Positions 43,794 through 53,232 of a stretch of DNA of 64,000 nucleotides are shown here, piece after piece; positions within the stretch are counted from its first letter, which is position 1; each line of letters starts with the position of its first letter. The translations under genes were made by a program, and so were the position numbers. The notes below the pieces were generated by a model. It was given only the letters and a program-made list of their open reading frames with translations, was not told the DNA's origin and did not search any database. Location: the NCBI RefSeq assembly GCF_003344885.1, contig NZ_CP031155.1, positions 248,001-312,000 of the forward strand, written 5' to 3'. Source of the stretch: Altererythrobacter sp. ZODW24 (lineage in GTDB: Bacteria > Pseudomonadota > Alphaproteobacteria > Sphingomonadales > Sphingomonadaceae).

Positions 43794-44999
43794 TTAAGGC
43801 GCGCTGGCGATTTCCGACATCAGCGCTTCCCATTTGCGCCGGTTTGCCTGGCTAGTTGCGCCTTCCCAATTACCGACCGCTGCTGCGACGAGCTTTTTCT
43901 CGGGCAGAATAGAGATTGCTTGACCGAAAATTCCCTGCGCGCCGTAATTATCGCCGGGATAGGTCCACCACTGATAGCCATAACCATAGCCGCTATCACC
44001 AAACTTCACCTGATCATCGCCAGCCTTGGCAAACCAACCCTCTGGCACAATTTCGCCGCCGCCCTCAAGCGCGAACTGCCCCATACGGGCATAGTCGGAC
44101 AGCTTGAGCGAAAGACAGCATCCGCCAATGTTGCGGCCCGATGGCTCGGTCATCCAGAACATATCGCCCTCGAACCCGGCGGGATCGACGATTTTTGACT
44201 TGGAGTATTCGGCCAAGCTCATCCCAACGGCCCGTTCGACGATTACACCCAGCAAGTTCGTCTCACCGGTTTTGTAAGTGAAGCCCTCGCCTGCCGGATA
44301 AGCGCGCGGCAACTCCTTGAGCTGATTGACGATAGCATCTTCGCCCGGCTTCGCAGTGAAAACGAATTCACCCATTCTGGCGACATCGCTCTTGGGATCG
44401 CCATAATCTTCGTTCCATTGGACGCCCGAGGTCATGGTCGCGACCTGTTCGATCGTCACACCGTCATAGGCGCTGCCAGCCAACTCAGGGACGTATTTAA
44501 CGACGTTTTCCTGCAGGCTCGCAATCTTGCCGTCTTTCACAGCCGCGCCCAGTAGCGTGGAGGTAAAGCTCTTCGCGACAGAGAAGCTAGTCCAGCGCTG
44601 GTCCTTGTCAAAACCAAGCCCGTAAGCCGAGTGGCGCAACTTACCATCTTCCAGGATCATCACACCGGAAGAATTGGTCTCTTTGATGAAGTCAGTGACT
44701 TTCTGCTGCAACGCGGCGCTTAGCGGCGCACCTTGCGGAAGCTCTCGCACAGTCGCAGCAGCTGGCACTTCATGTCCAGCGAACCATGCCTCCATATCGC
44801 GGAAACGGGCGGATCGTTGCGCGTCGTTCCAGAACAGCACCTGAAGATCAGCGGGATCGCGCTCGGTCACGGGCTCGGTCAGGACGACAGTATCGACCGG
44901 CAACCGCTCCGTCGCGCCAGGCGGCTTATCGCTCATCCCCACAGATGCACATCCGGCAAGCAACATGCAGGCAAAAGCGGCAGACAGGGACTTCTTCAT
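43794..44999 (-). CDS. Serine hydrolase lipoprotein, class C beta-lactamase-like fold
   Basis: 401 residues. The signal peptide ends in a lipobox (CMLLAGC). The active-site Ser and Lys are in SVAKSFTS (SxxK) near residue 143, with YKTGETNLLGVIVERAVGM and GYGYGYQWWTYP later. The fold is shared by class C beta-lactamases, esterases and D-Ala-D-Ala peptidases, and the sequence fits the EstB-like group better than a true lactamase. It is membrane-attached on the periplasmic side. It ends 21 bases from the convergent PilZ gene. Confidence 0.88.
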   Translation of the reverse strand: MKKSLSAAFACMLLAGCASVGMSDKPPGATERLPVDTVVLTEPVTERDPADLQVLFWNDAQRSARFRDMEAWFAGHEVPAAATVRELPQGAPLSAALQQKVTDFIKETNSSGVMILEDGKLRHSAYGLGFDKDQRWTSFSVAKSFTSTLLGAAVKDGKIASLQENVVKYVPELAGSAYDGVTIEQVATMTSGVQWNEDYGDPKSDVARMGEFVFTAKPGEDAIVNQLKELPRAYPAGEGFTYKTGETNLLGVIVERAVGMSLAEYSKSKIVDPAGFEGDMFWMTEPSGRNIGGCCLSLKLSDYARMGQFALEGGGEIVPEGWFAKAGDDQVKFGDSGYGYGYQWWTYPGDNYGAQGIFGQAISILPEKKLVAAAVGNWEGATSQANRRKWEALMSEIASAP

Positions 45000-45003
45000 G
45001 AGG

Positions 45004-46263
45004 CTATTCCTTGATCAGGGTCACTTGATGGACATCGATTCCGCCGCCGCGAAACCCGCCCTCGCAATAGGTCAGATAATACCGCCAAAGCCGGATGAAC
45101 TTCTCATCGAAGCCGGCTGGCAAGCGCCCTTCACCGACTGCCAATTCGAATTTCTCGCGCCAGATGCGGAGCGTTTCAGCATAATGAACGCCAAAGTCCG
45201 TCTGATCCGACCAGCGCAGGCCACGCGCCTCGGCTAGCTCGCGGAATTCAGAGTTGCGGATCAACAGTCCGCCCGGGAATACATAGGCCTGAATGAAGTC
45301 CGCGCTCGACGCGTAGACATCGAACAGATCGTCGCGGAAGGAAATATGCTGGATTGCCGCGCGTCCGCCGGGCTTTAGGCAACGTGCGATTGTGTCCATG
45401 AAAGTCGGCCAATATTCGCGGCCCAGCGCCTCGACCATCTCGCTGCTGGCAATAGCGTCGAACTGGCCGGTGACATCGCGGTAATCTTGCTTGCGGTAGT
45501 CGATTGCTCCGTCACCGGAGGCCCGGTGGTCTCGCGCAAAAGCCAATTGCTCGTCGGACAAGCTGATCGCAGTGACATCGGCGCCGTAATCATCCGCCAG
45601 ATGCGCCGCCAATGTGCCCCACCCGCAGCCAATTTCGAGCACCTTGTCGCCCCTCTTGATCTGCAAACGGTCAGCAAGCGCTGCGATCTTGGCAAGCTGC
45701 GAGGCATCGAGACTGGTATTCTCATCCGCGAACATACCGCTGGAATAGGCCATCGTGTCGCCCAGCCACTCACCGTAGAAATCGTTGCCGAGATCGTAAT
45801 GGGCGTTGATGTTGCGTTCAGAGCCAGAATGCGTGTTGCGGTTGAGCCAATGGGCGAAGCGCATTCCCGCCCGCCAGAAACCTTTTGCCCGCCCTGCATC
45901 GCCGAGCGATGCGGCGTTGGCGTTGAACACTGCGAATACGGGAACGAGGTCAGGCGTTTCCCACTCGCCCGCTTCCCACGCCTGAAACCAGCCCACTGAA
46001 CCAGCAGTCGCAAGCCGCAACAACCCGCGCCAATCGTTCAGTGTAATCTCTGCATCAAAACCCGGCGCACGTCCGCCCAGCAACCGCGTTTCGCCATTGG
46101 GCAAGTGACCAAGGATCGAGCCTGTTTCCAGACCTGCATCAATCCGGTCGAGCAATTTATGAAATCCAGGAGCGAGAATGCGAGCTATCATGCCCGGCGC
46201 AAAGTGAAACTTGCGCCCGCCTTTGATGAGCTCACCGCCCCTGCTTACTCCTTGTGCGGTCAT
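45004..46263 (-). CDS. Cyclopropane-fatty-acyl-phospholipid synthase family methyltransferase
   Basis: 419 residues with the ATG at 46263; ATGs at 46374 and 46191 are also in frame and none has a strong ribosome site. The longest would begin three bases from the divergent gene. SAM-binding LEIGCGWGTLAAHLADDYGA; substrate and active-site landmarks AHYDLGNDFYGEWLGDTMAYSSG near residue 155 and the C-terminal YLTYCEGGFRGGGIDVHQ. The family adds a methylene or methyl group to unsaturated acyl chains of membrane phospholipids. It lies four bases upstream of the serine hydrolase lipoprotein gene. Confidence 0.9.
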   Translation of the reverse strand: MTAQGVSRGGELIKGGRKFHFAPGMIARILAPGFHKLLDRIDAGLETGSILGHLPNGETRLLGGRAPGFDAEITLNDWRGLLRLATAGSVGWFQAWEAGEWETPDLVPVFAVFNANAASLGDAGRAKGFWRAGMRFAHWLNRNTHSGSERNINAHYDLGNDFYGEWLGDTMAYSSGMFADENTSLDASQLAKIAALADRLQIKRGDKVLEIGCGWGTLAAHLADDYGADVTAISLSDEQLAFARDHRASGDGAIDYRKQDYRDVTGQFDAIASSEMVEALGREYWPTFMDTIARCLKPGGRAAIQHISFRDDLFDVYASSADFIQAYVFPGGLLIRNSEFRELAEARGLRWSDQTDFGVHYAETLRIWREKFELAVGEGRLPAGFDEKFIRLWRYYLTYCEGGFRGGGIDVHQVTLIKE

Positions 46264-46364
46264 GGACACATCTATGGCGCGGCTAGGTATTTGGAGCAAG
46301 GGTAGGCGGGCATTGAGCCCCAAGTTGTGCCGAAAACCGTCCTTTGTTACCCTGTTCCGGTCAA

Positions 46365-46371
46365 GGAGGGG
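46365..46371 (+). promoter_or_regulatory. Strong ribosome binding site of the small membrane protein gene
   Basis: GGAGGGG five bases before the ATG at 46377; it decides this start over the frame opening at 46344. Confidence 0.6.
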
Positions 46372-46376
46372 CATTT

Positions 46377-46790
46377 ATGGAAAATCCAATTGTTCGCAGA
46401 ATAGTCGGCGTACTCGCTGGGATCGTAGTAGGTTTCATCGTGGTGGCCGTGGTCGAGAGTATCGGTCACACGGTATTCCCTCCACCCGCCGATCTGGATT
46501 TGAGTAAGCCGGATGATTTGGCACGGCTGATGAAAGCCATCCCGCTCGCCGCAAAAATTGCTGTTGTGGTGGCGTGGTTCCTGGGCGCGTTTGCCGGTGC
46601 AGCAACGGCAATGTGGGTGGCAAAAGAGGCCCTACCGGGTTGGATCGTTACAGCTCTGCTGATTGCCGCAGGCCTATGGACAACGCAATTGTTCCCGCAC
46701 CCCGTATGGATGGTGGTTGCCGCGATTGCACTGCCAGTGCTGGCGGCATTGTTCGCAAAGCGACTTATGGCTGCGCGACTTGGCTCTTAA
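46377..46790 (+). CDS. Small four-span membrane protein of unknown function
   Basis: 137 residues. Predicted membrane segments at about residues 9-28 (VGVLAGIVVGFIVVAVVESI), 57-79 (KIAVVVAWFLGAFAGAATAMW), 85-103 and 108-126. HTVFPPPADLDLSKPDDLARLM forms the first loop, a motif seen in small alphaproteobacterial membrane proteins. No enzymatic motif. Its last 26 bases overlap the convergent photolyase gene. Confidence 0.8.
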   Translation: MENPIVRRIVGVLAGIVVGFIVVAVVESIGHTVFPPPADLDLSKPDDLARLMKAIPLAAKIAVVVAWFLGAFAGAATAMWVAKEALPGWIVTALLIAAGLWTTQLFPHPVWMVVAAIALPVLAALFAKRLMAARLGS

Positions 46791-48162
46791 CCCGCTGATA
46801 CGCCGATAGCGCCCGTTCGCGCGCCTCGCGGTGGCCGATAATCTTCTCAGGGTAGTTGTCAGGCCGGAACATCGGGCCGGGATCGTGAATTTCCGCATCG
46901 GGCAAATCAGCCAGCTCCGGCACCCATTCACGGATATAGCCCGCAGCATCGAATTTCTCCGACTGGCTGAGCGGTGCCATGATCCGCACGAACATATTGC
47001 TGTCGACGCCGGTGCCCGCGACCCATTGCCAGTTTGCACCGTTGCTGCCGTAATCGGCATCGACCAGCGTATCCCAGAACCAGCGCTCGCCGTGGGTCCA
47101 GTCGATCAGCAGATGTTTGATCAGAAAGCTGGCCGCGATCATGCGGACGCGGTTGTGCATCCAGCCCGTCGCCCACAATTGCCGCATTCCAGCATCGACG
47201 ATGGGGTAGCCAGTGCGGCCAATTTGCCATGCCTTTATGTCGGCCTTTGCGTCTTCGCTGTCCGGATCACGCCATAAGTCGGGGCCATAGCCATCGCGGT
47301 ACGGCTTCACCGGATAGTCGGGAAACTGGCTGATCACGTTCTGCGCATAATCGCGCCAGATCAGCTCCTTGCCATAGACATACCAGCCCTTGCCCCGCCG
47401 CCCCTTCAACGCATGCCAAATCTGCACCGGTGTGATTTCGCCGAAATGCAGATGCGGTGACAGGCGGGAAGAACCATCTTGCGAAGGCATGTTTCGCGCT
47501 TCGGAGTAATCCGCAACATCGTCTTCCCATTCGGCGAGGCGTTCATGCGCTGCATCTTCGCCAATTTGCCAGAAGTCGCGCATACCGGCCGACCAATCGG
47601 GCCTCGTGGGAAGCAGGCCCCAGTCTTCCAGATCATCGCTTTCGGGCCATTTGTCCGGGAGGGATATCGTCTCTGGCGCTGGCAAGGCGTCACGCGGCGG
47701 CATATGCTCCAGCGTCGTTTTCGAGAATGGCGTGTAGATTTTGTAGGGCGTGCCCGATCCGGTCGCTACCGCGCCGACGGGCAGCAGGTAATTGCCGTCA
47801 TAAAGCTGGAGATCGACTTCCTTCGCCAAAGCCGATTGCGCATTGCGCCACCACGGTTCGTAATGGCGGTTCGCATGGACAGGTGCACCGCCTAGCTCCT
47901 CCGAAATCTGCGCCAGCTGCTCCACCGCATCGCCGCGCCGCAGGATGATCTTGGAATTATGCTTACCCAGATCACGCCCGAGCGATTCCAGCGAATGATG
48001 GAGCCACCAGCGCGACGCGCCGCCATATTTGTGATGCTTGGGCGCCTCATCATCCAGCACATAAACCGGCACAACAGGCCCGGCCTGTGCGGCGGCATAA
48101 AGCGCGGGCTGATCTTTCATGCGAAGATCGCGCCGTAGCCAGACGATTTGCGGTGTGGTCAT
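46765..48162 (-). CDS. phrB: Deoxyribodipyrimidine photolyase
   Basis: 465 residues. The N-terminal photolyase Rossmann domain opens IVWLRRDLRMKDQPALYAA and binds an antenna chromophore. The FAD domain has SRLSPHLHFGEITP, GRTGYPIVDAGMRQLWATG, WMHNRVRMIAASFLIKHLL and the pocket DYGSNGANWQWVAGTG. These match class I CPD photolyases, which use blue light to split pyrimidine dimers. A cryptochrome-like role is less likely given the conserved substrate pocket. It overlaps the convergent membrane protein gene by 26 nt. Confidence 0.95.
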   Translation of the reverse strand: MTTPQIVWLRRDLRMKDQPALYAAAQAGPVVPVYVLDDEAPKHHKYGGASRWWLHHSLESLGRDLGKHNSKIILRRGDAVEQLAQISEELGGAPVHANRHYEPWWRNAQSALAKEVDLQLYDGNYLLPVGAVATGSGTPYKIYTPFSKTTLEHMPPRDALPAPETISLPDKWPESDDLEDWGLLPTRPDWSAGMRDFWQIGEDAAHERLAEWEDDVADYSEARNMPSQDGSSRLSPHLHFGEITPVQIWHALKGRRGKGWYVYGKELIWRDYAQNVISQFPDYPVKPYRDGYGPDLWRDPDSEDAKADIKAWQIGRTGYPIVDAGMRQLWATGWMHNRVRMIAASFLIKHLLIDWTHGERWFWDTLVDADYGSNGANWQWVAGTGVDSNMFVRIMAPLSQSEKFDAAGYIREWVPELADLPDAEIHDPGPMFRPDNYPEKIIGHREARERALSAYQRVKSQVAQP

Positions 48163-48192
48163 GAAATCCCCTTTGTCAGTGGGGTAACGGCA

Positions 48193-49176
48193 TCATGGCG
48201 TCGCTAGTTCCACACATTCCACATCTGGCAATGCGACGGTGAAACGGTCGCGTGCAAGCGGGTCATAGAAACGCGCATCGCGGAGAAGTACGGAACCGTC
48301 TTCGGCACGTTCAGCGAATGGGGCGCGGGACCAGAAGAGGAAGGCGGCGACCTGTGAGTTACTAGTTGCAATCTCTTCAACCGGCGACAGGCTGCAAACC
48401 TGTGCATCCGGATAGCCAGGGCAATTCCCAAAACAGGCCCGATTGACGGAATCACGGTTTGTCAGCGAACCATTCCAATCGGTAGAATTCCAAAGTGTGC
48501 TTGCTTCTTCGGTCAAAACCTCGCGCTTCCAAAATTGAAGCGGCACTGGGCTCACAATGTTCTTGCGAGTCGGGTCTGAGTTAGTCTCATAGTCATACAA
48601 ATATGCCGTGAACGCCGCATTCAGCCCAATATACGCCAAGCTAGCAGCAATCGCGATGCGCGCAGGCTTGCGCCAATCGCCGCCAGTCTTCTTCTCCCGC
48701 CGTAGCGAGAACCATGTAGCGAAGCCCATCAGCGCCCATAGCCACACGTCGATAATGAACAGCGTATCGCCGTAGAACCACTGGCTCGAAAACGGCTCAA
48801 GGAACCGCACGCCATAGACGTTGAGCCAATCCATCGCCGGATGGGTGAGACACCCGATAAAACTCAGCGCGAACAGCCATCCGAAATGCACAGGCAGCCG
48901 TCCCTCAGGGCGCTTCCCGCGTTTCGTCTGCCAGCGGTCAAAACCATATAGCAAACCCGCCAATATCAGCGGCAGCAGCACCAGCGCCGGAGGACCATGC
49001 GTAATCCCGCGCCGGAAACCCAGATGCTCAACGCCGTCGAGCCAGAAGAGGCACGCCGCATCAACATCGGGCAAGTTCGCGCCGATAATCAGCGCAGGCA
49101 TCGCGAGGCCCGTCTTGCGCTTTAGCCCGGTCTGACCAAGCAGCGCCCCGACCAGCGAGTGGGTTAGATTATCCAC
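48193..49176 (-). CDS. YdjM-like membrane-bound metal-dependent hydrolase (DUF457)
   Basis: 327 residues. The N-terminus MDNLTHSLVGALLGQTGL, the NLPDVDAACLFW element and RRGITHGPPALVLLP with His/Asp residues match the LexA-regulated YdjM family, with HPAMDWLNVYGVRF further on. Four or five membrane segments occupy the first 210 residues. A periplasmic C-terminal part contains three Cys (ACFGNCPGYPDAQVC). A metal-dependent hydrolase activity is predicted from the family only. It is 12 bases after korB. Confidence 0.85.
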   Translation of the reverse strand: MDNLTHSLVGALLGQTGLKRKTGLAMPALIIGANLPDVDAACLFWLDGVEHLGFRRGITHGPPALVLLPLILAGLLYGFDRWQTKRGKRPEGRLPVHFGWLFALSFIGCLTHPAMDWLNVYGVRFLEPFSSQWFYGDTLFIIDVWLWALMGFATWFSLRREKKTGGDWRKPARIAIAASLAYIGLNAAFTAYLYDYETNSDPTRKNIVSPVPLQFWKREVLTEEASTLWNSTDWNGSLTNRDSVNRACFGNCPGYPDAQVCSLSPVEEIATSNSQVAAFLFWSRAPFAERAEDGSVLLRDARFYDPLARDRFTVALPDVECVELATP

Positions 49177-49188
49177 GCGACCTGCCGA

Positions 49189-50238
49189 TCAATCCGTTGG
49201 ATGCCCTTCATCGGCTTCCACGGTCCAAGTTTGTCCCTTGGCAAGCAGTTTCGCCAGATTGGCTTCCTTGCCAGCAGATGACTTGGCGCGTTCTTCGACC
49301 ACGGCGCTTTCGAATGTGTCGCGCGGGTCGTCATAGAGGACACCCAGCGCCATTGGGAACGGGCCGAACGGCATTTCGATCAGCATATGGCAGACCGAAC
49401 GGTTGGTCGCATCGTGAACGAGCACGCCCGCCGCTTCCCAGTCGCCATCGACGACTTCGACAACCTTGAGCGCGAGCGCGTCACGGTCGAGGGCAATGCC
49501 CTTGTCCATGCCAGTCTTGGGATCGCCGAACAGCATCGGTTCGCCATGATCCAGCCAAAGCTGGCGATCACCAGCACCCTTGGGCGCAGCGAAATCTTCA
49601 AACACATCCTTGTTATAGACGATGCAGTTCTGGAAAATTTCGATGAATGCCGCGCCTTGGTGGGCGTGCGAAGCCTTCAGAACTTCCGGTAAGTTCTTCG
49701 AAACATCGAAACCGCGCCCGATGAACCGCGCACCAGCGCCAAGCGCAAAGGCGCATGGATTTACCGGGCGGTCATAGGAACCAATCGGGGTCGAAGGGCT
49801 CTTCGTACCGACACGGCTTGTGGGCGATGACTGGCCCTTGGTCAGGCCGTAAATCTCGTTATTGAACAGCATGATCTGCATGTTCACGTTGCGGCGCAGG
49901 ACATGCATCATGTGGTTGCCGCCGATGGAAAGGCCGTCACCGTCGCCCGTTACGAGCCACACATCGAGGTCCGGATTGGCGAGCTTCACGCCCGTCGCCA
50001 CCGCAGGCGCGCGGCCGTGGATCGTGTGGAAGCCGTATGTTTCCATGTAATAGGGGAAGCGGCTGGAGCAGCCGATGCCGCTAATGAATACGGTGTTGGA
50101 CGGATCACAGCCGAGCTGAGGCAAGGTGCGCTGCACAGCCTTCAGAATGGCGTAATCGCCGCAGCCGGGGCACCAGCGGACCTCTTGATCGGTTTCCCAA
50201 TCCTTCAGCGTGGTTTCGATTTTGACTGGTGCGTTCAT
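49189..50238 (-). CDS. korB: 2-oxoacid:acceptor oxidoreductase, beta subunit
   Basis: 349 residues. Contains the thiamine-diphosphate site GDGDGLSIGGNHMMHVLRRN and the Fe-S Cys pair in RWCPGCGDYAILKAV. With KorA it oxidises 2-oxoglutarate (or another 2-oxoacid) to the acyl-CoA, passing electrons to ferredoxin or another acceptor. The start overlaps korA's stop by 4 nt. No separate ferredoxin-type delta subunit gene is adjacent, which fits the two-subunit KorAB class. Confidence 0.93.
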   Translation of the reverse strand: MNAPVKIETTLKDWETDQEVRWCPGCGDYAILKAVQRTLPQLGCDPSNTVFISGIGCSSRFPYYMETYGFHTIHGRAPAVATGVKLANPDLDVWLVTGDGDGLSIGGNHMMHVLRRNVNMQIMLFNNEIYGLTKGQSSPTSRVGTKSPSTPIGSYDRPVNPCAFALGAGARFIGRGFDVSKNLPEVLKASHAHQGAAFIEIFQNCIVYNKDVFEDFAAPKGAGDRQLWLDHGEPMLFGDPKTGMDKGIALDRDALALKVVEVVDGDWEAAGVLVHDATNRSVCHMLIEMPFGPFPMALGVLYDDPRDTFESAVVEERAKSSAGKEANLAKLLAKGQTWTVEADEGHPTD

Positions 50239-52094
50239 GCCAAGGCTCCTTCAATCGCGGCTTCAAGCTCGGCTATTGTAAATGGTTGCCCACTCGTTTT
50301 GGTCAGCGGCTGCGCGTCGACGAGGAACTGGTCGCGCAGGACGGTTTTGAACTGCCCGGTGTTCATTTCAGGCACCAATATCTTGTCATAACTCTTGAGC
50401 AAATCGCCAAGATTGCCCGGCATCGGCCAGATATGACGTACGTGGATGTGGCTCACGTCGAGGCCTTGCTTGCGGACACTGTCCACCGCGCGGCGGATCG
50501 GGCCGAAGGTTGATCCCCAGCCCACTACCGCCAGCTTGCCGGATGTTTCGCCCAGCGAGACTTCTTGATCGGGAACTTCGATACCGAGCACCTTGTTCAG
50601 TCGGGCATCGGTCATCGTCTGGTGGTTTTCTGACCCATAATCGATGTGGCCTGTATCGACCTGTTTCTCGATCCCGCCGATGCGGTGCATCAGATCGGGC
50701 GTGCCGGGCTTGATCCATGGGCGAGCGCCCTTGGCATCGCGCTTATACGGCAGCAGTTCTTCGTCAGCGCCCTTGCCCTCCATAAACTTCGCCGGAAACG
50801 GCTTGAAGGTTGACGGATCAGGCACTGGCCAAGGCTCAGACGCATTGGCGATATAACCATCGGTCAGCAGCATCACCGGCGTCATATATTGCGTGGCAAT
50901 CCGGCAGGCCTCGATCGCGCATTCAAATGCGTCGCCCGGGCTGCTGCAGGACACGACCGGCATCGGCGCATCACCGTTGCGACCATAAACGGCCTGATAC
51001 AGATCGCTTTGTTCTGTTTTAGTGGGAAGGCCCGTGGAAGGCCCGCCGCGCTGGCTGTTGACGATAACCAGCGGAAGCTCGGTCATAATCGCGAGGCCCA
51101 TCGCTTCGGTTTTCAGCGCAATGCCAGGGCCAGAGGACGAGGTAACGCCCAGCTGCCCCGCGTACGACGCGCCGATGGAGGCGCAGATCGCGGCAATCTC
51201 GTCTTCCGCCTGGAAGGTAGTGACGCCGAATTCCTTCAGCCGCGCCAGATGGTGCAAAATCGCGGAGGCTGGCGTGATCGGATAGCCGCCGAAGAACATC
51301 GGCAGTTCGGCCAATTGAGCGCCCGCAACAAGGCCTAGCGAAACAGCCTCGGCACCATTGATTGTACGGTAGAGGCCCGGCTTGCTTTCAACACGGTCAA
51401 CATGAACTTGCTTGAGCGGGCCGGTGAGTTCAGCCGTTTCGCCGTAAGCATGGCCCGCATTCAGCGCCGCGATATTCGCATCGGCGATCTCAGGCTTGCT
51501 CTTGAACTTCGATTTCAGCCATTCTTCAATCGGCGCGCGCTCGCGGTCGAACATCCACAGCGCGAGACCGAGCGTCCACATATTCTTGGACCGCAGCGCA
51601 TCTTTGTTACCGAGGCCGAATGGCTTCACCGCTTCGATGGTCAGCGCGGAAATATCGAAGGCGAGCACTTCCCATTTGGCAAGCGTGTCATCCTCAAGCG
51701 GGCTGACGTCATACTTCGCCTTGTCGAGATTGCGCTTCGTGAATTCACCTGTGTCGATGATGATCAGGCCGCCGGGCTTAAGCGACTCGAGGTTCACCTT
51801 CAGCGCAGCGGGGTTCATCGCGACCAGCACGTCAGGCGCATCGCCAGCGGTGTTGATCTCGCGGCTGCCAAAATTGATCTGGAATGCCGAGACGCCGAAC
51901 AGTGTGCCTTGCGGCGCGCGAATCTCAGCCGGGAAGTCAGGGAACGTCGCGAGATCATTGCCCGCCAGCGCCGTCGAGAGCGTGAATTGTCCGCCCGTTA
52001 GTTGCATTCCGTCGCCGCTATCGCCGGCAAAGCGCACCACCACTGCTTCTGGTGCTAAATCTGTCGCCGGTTTGTCAGCCGCTTGCGTTGCCAT
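50235..52094 (-). CDS. korA: 2-oxoacid:acceptor oxidoreductase, alpha subunit (gamma-alpha fusion)
   Basis: 619 residues. The N-terminal 190 form the gamma-type domain (VVVRFAGDSGDGMQLTGGQF); the rest is the alpha domain with the pyrimidine-binding FGGYPITPASAILHHLA, ASYAGQLGVTSSSGPGI and MLLTDGYIANASEPW, then a transketolase-C-like domain (KLAVVGWGSTFGPIRRAV). This fused arrangement is standard for KorA. It is first in the operon, after a 184-base gap to the divergent esterase gene. Confidence 0.94.
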   Translation of the reverse strand: MATQAADKPATDLAPEAVVVRFAGDSGDGMQLTGGQFTLSTALAGNDLATFPDFPAEIRAPQGTLFGVSAFQINFGSREINTAGDAPDVLVAMNPAALKVNLESLKPGGLIIIDTGEFTKRNLDKAKYDVSPLEDDTLAKWEVLAFDISALTIEAVKPFGLGNKDALRSKNMWTLGLALWMFDRERAPIEEWLKSKFKSKPEIADANIAALNAGHAYGETAELTGPLKQVHVDRVESKPGLYRTINGAEAVSLGLVAGAQLAELPMFFGGYPITPASAILHHLARLKEFGVTTFQAEDEIAAICASIGASYAGQLGVTSSSGPGIALKTEAMGLAIMTELPLVIVNSQRGGPSTGLPTKTEQSDLYQAVYGRNGDAPMPVVSCSSPGDAFECAIEACRIATQYMTPVMLLTDGYIANASEPWPVPDPSTFKPFPAKFMEGKGADEELLPYKRDAKGARPWIKPGTPDLMHRIGGIEKQVDTGHIDYGSENHQTMTDARLNKVLGIEVPDQEVSLGETSGKLAVVGWGSTFGPIRRAVDSVRKQGLDVSHIHVRHIWPMPGNLGDLLKSYDKILVPEMNTGQFKTVLRDQFLVDAQPLTKTSGQPFTIAELEAAIEGALA

Positions 52095-52278
52095 TCGTCA
52101 ACCTCGTTTGCTCGCGCGAAATAGTCTGCTGCGCGCCCTATCACATATTGCTGGGCTGCCTATGGGCGTTGAGCAACTCTCGCAAACAAGTTTTTCTCTG
52201 CTACGCACAAAAAGTCGAGTGGAAAAGCACGTGCGAGGCGCTAGACCCACCTAAACGATCATACGGAGAAGACCGCAA

Positions 52279-53232
52279 ATGCCCGACAAACCCCACTTCG
52301 TACGCGAAGATGTGAAGATGCTGCTCGGTATGCTGGAGCAAATGGGCGGCACTCCGCTGGAACATGCGCCGCTGGACGAAGGCCGCGCAGGATATATCGC
52401 AATGGGGCCGATGGTTGAGGCCGAACCGCGCGATCTTGCAGTGATCAAGGATCTGACATGCACTGGGCCTGCCGGCGATATTCCGCTGCGCTTGTATGAT
52501 GCGCGTGAAAGCCGCGAAGCCGGACCAGTCATCATGTTTTATCACGGCGGCGGTTTCGTTATCGGGAATTTGCAGTCGCACCATGCACTTTGCACGGAAA
52601 TCGCGGCGACAATGGATTTGCCCGTGGTGGCTGTGGATTACAGGCTTGCTCCAGAGGCTCCCTTCCCCGCCGCGCCCGACGATTGCGAAGCAGCGACGCG
52701 CTGGGTTGCGTCGAACCCCGCTGAAACCGGGCTCACCGCTAATGGCCTGATCGTGATGGGAGACAGCGCGGGCGGTAATCTTGCGCTTGTGACGGCACAT
52801 TCACTGCGGAAAGAGCCCGCCGAAGTGCCGGTCATCATGCAAGTGCCACTCTATCCGGTGGCGAGTGATGTGGCCGCAGACAAGAGCCGCGCCGACTTTG
52901 CCGAAGGTTTTTTGCTCACTGGCGCGACAATGGATTGGTTCAACGAACAATATGGCGGCGGCGCAGACGATCCGCGCAATTTCCCGATGCTCGACGATGG
53001 TGCCGGATCACCGCCGACGGTCCTGTGCACCGCTGGGCTCGACCCCTTGCGCGACTCCGGCCGGCAATATGCGGCAAAACTGATCGATAGCGGCACGGAT
53101 GTGACCTATCTCGAATTCGCGGGCAGCATCCACGGATTCGCGAATCTGCGCAAAGTCATTCCCAGCGCTCAAAAGGACACTCAGATATTGCTGGATGCGA
53201 TGAAAGATATGCTGGGACGTAATTCCACATGA
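52279..53232 (+). CDS. Alpha/beta hydrolase, hormone-sensitive-lipase family esterase
   Basis: 317 residues. The oxyanion motif HGGG (FYHGGGFVIGNLQSHHA) is near residue 90, the nucleophile elbow VMGDSAGGNLAL near residue 160, the acid in CTAGLDPLRDSG and the His in SIHGFANL. All catalytic residues of the HSL (type IV) esterases are present. Cytoplasmic; likely acts on short acyl esters. Its stop overlaps the rppH start by 4 nt. The upstream 184 bases show no clear promoter to me. Confidence 0.93.
   Translation: MPDKPHFVREDVKMLLGMLEQMGGTPLEHAPLDEGRAGYIAMGPMVEAEPRDLAVIKDLTCTGPAGDIPLRLYDARESREAGPVIMFYHGGGFVIGNLQSHHALCTEIAATMDLPVVAVDYRLAPEAPFPAAPDDCEAATRWVASNPAETGLTANGLIVMGDSAGGNLALVTAHSLRKEPAEVPVIMQVPLYPVASDVAADKSRADFAEGFLLTGATMDWFNEQYGGGADDPRNFPMLDDGAGSPPTVLCTAGLDPLRDSGRQYAAKLIDSGTDVTYLEFAGSIHGFANLRKVIPSAQKDTQILLDAMKDMLGRNST

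Noticed and set aside
43794-44999. Serine hydrolase as the beta-lactamase of the BlaI system
   Set aside because: It is 17 kb away from the repressor genes, looks like an EstB-type lipoprotein, and I saw no operator box before it.
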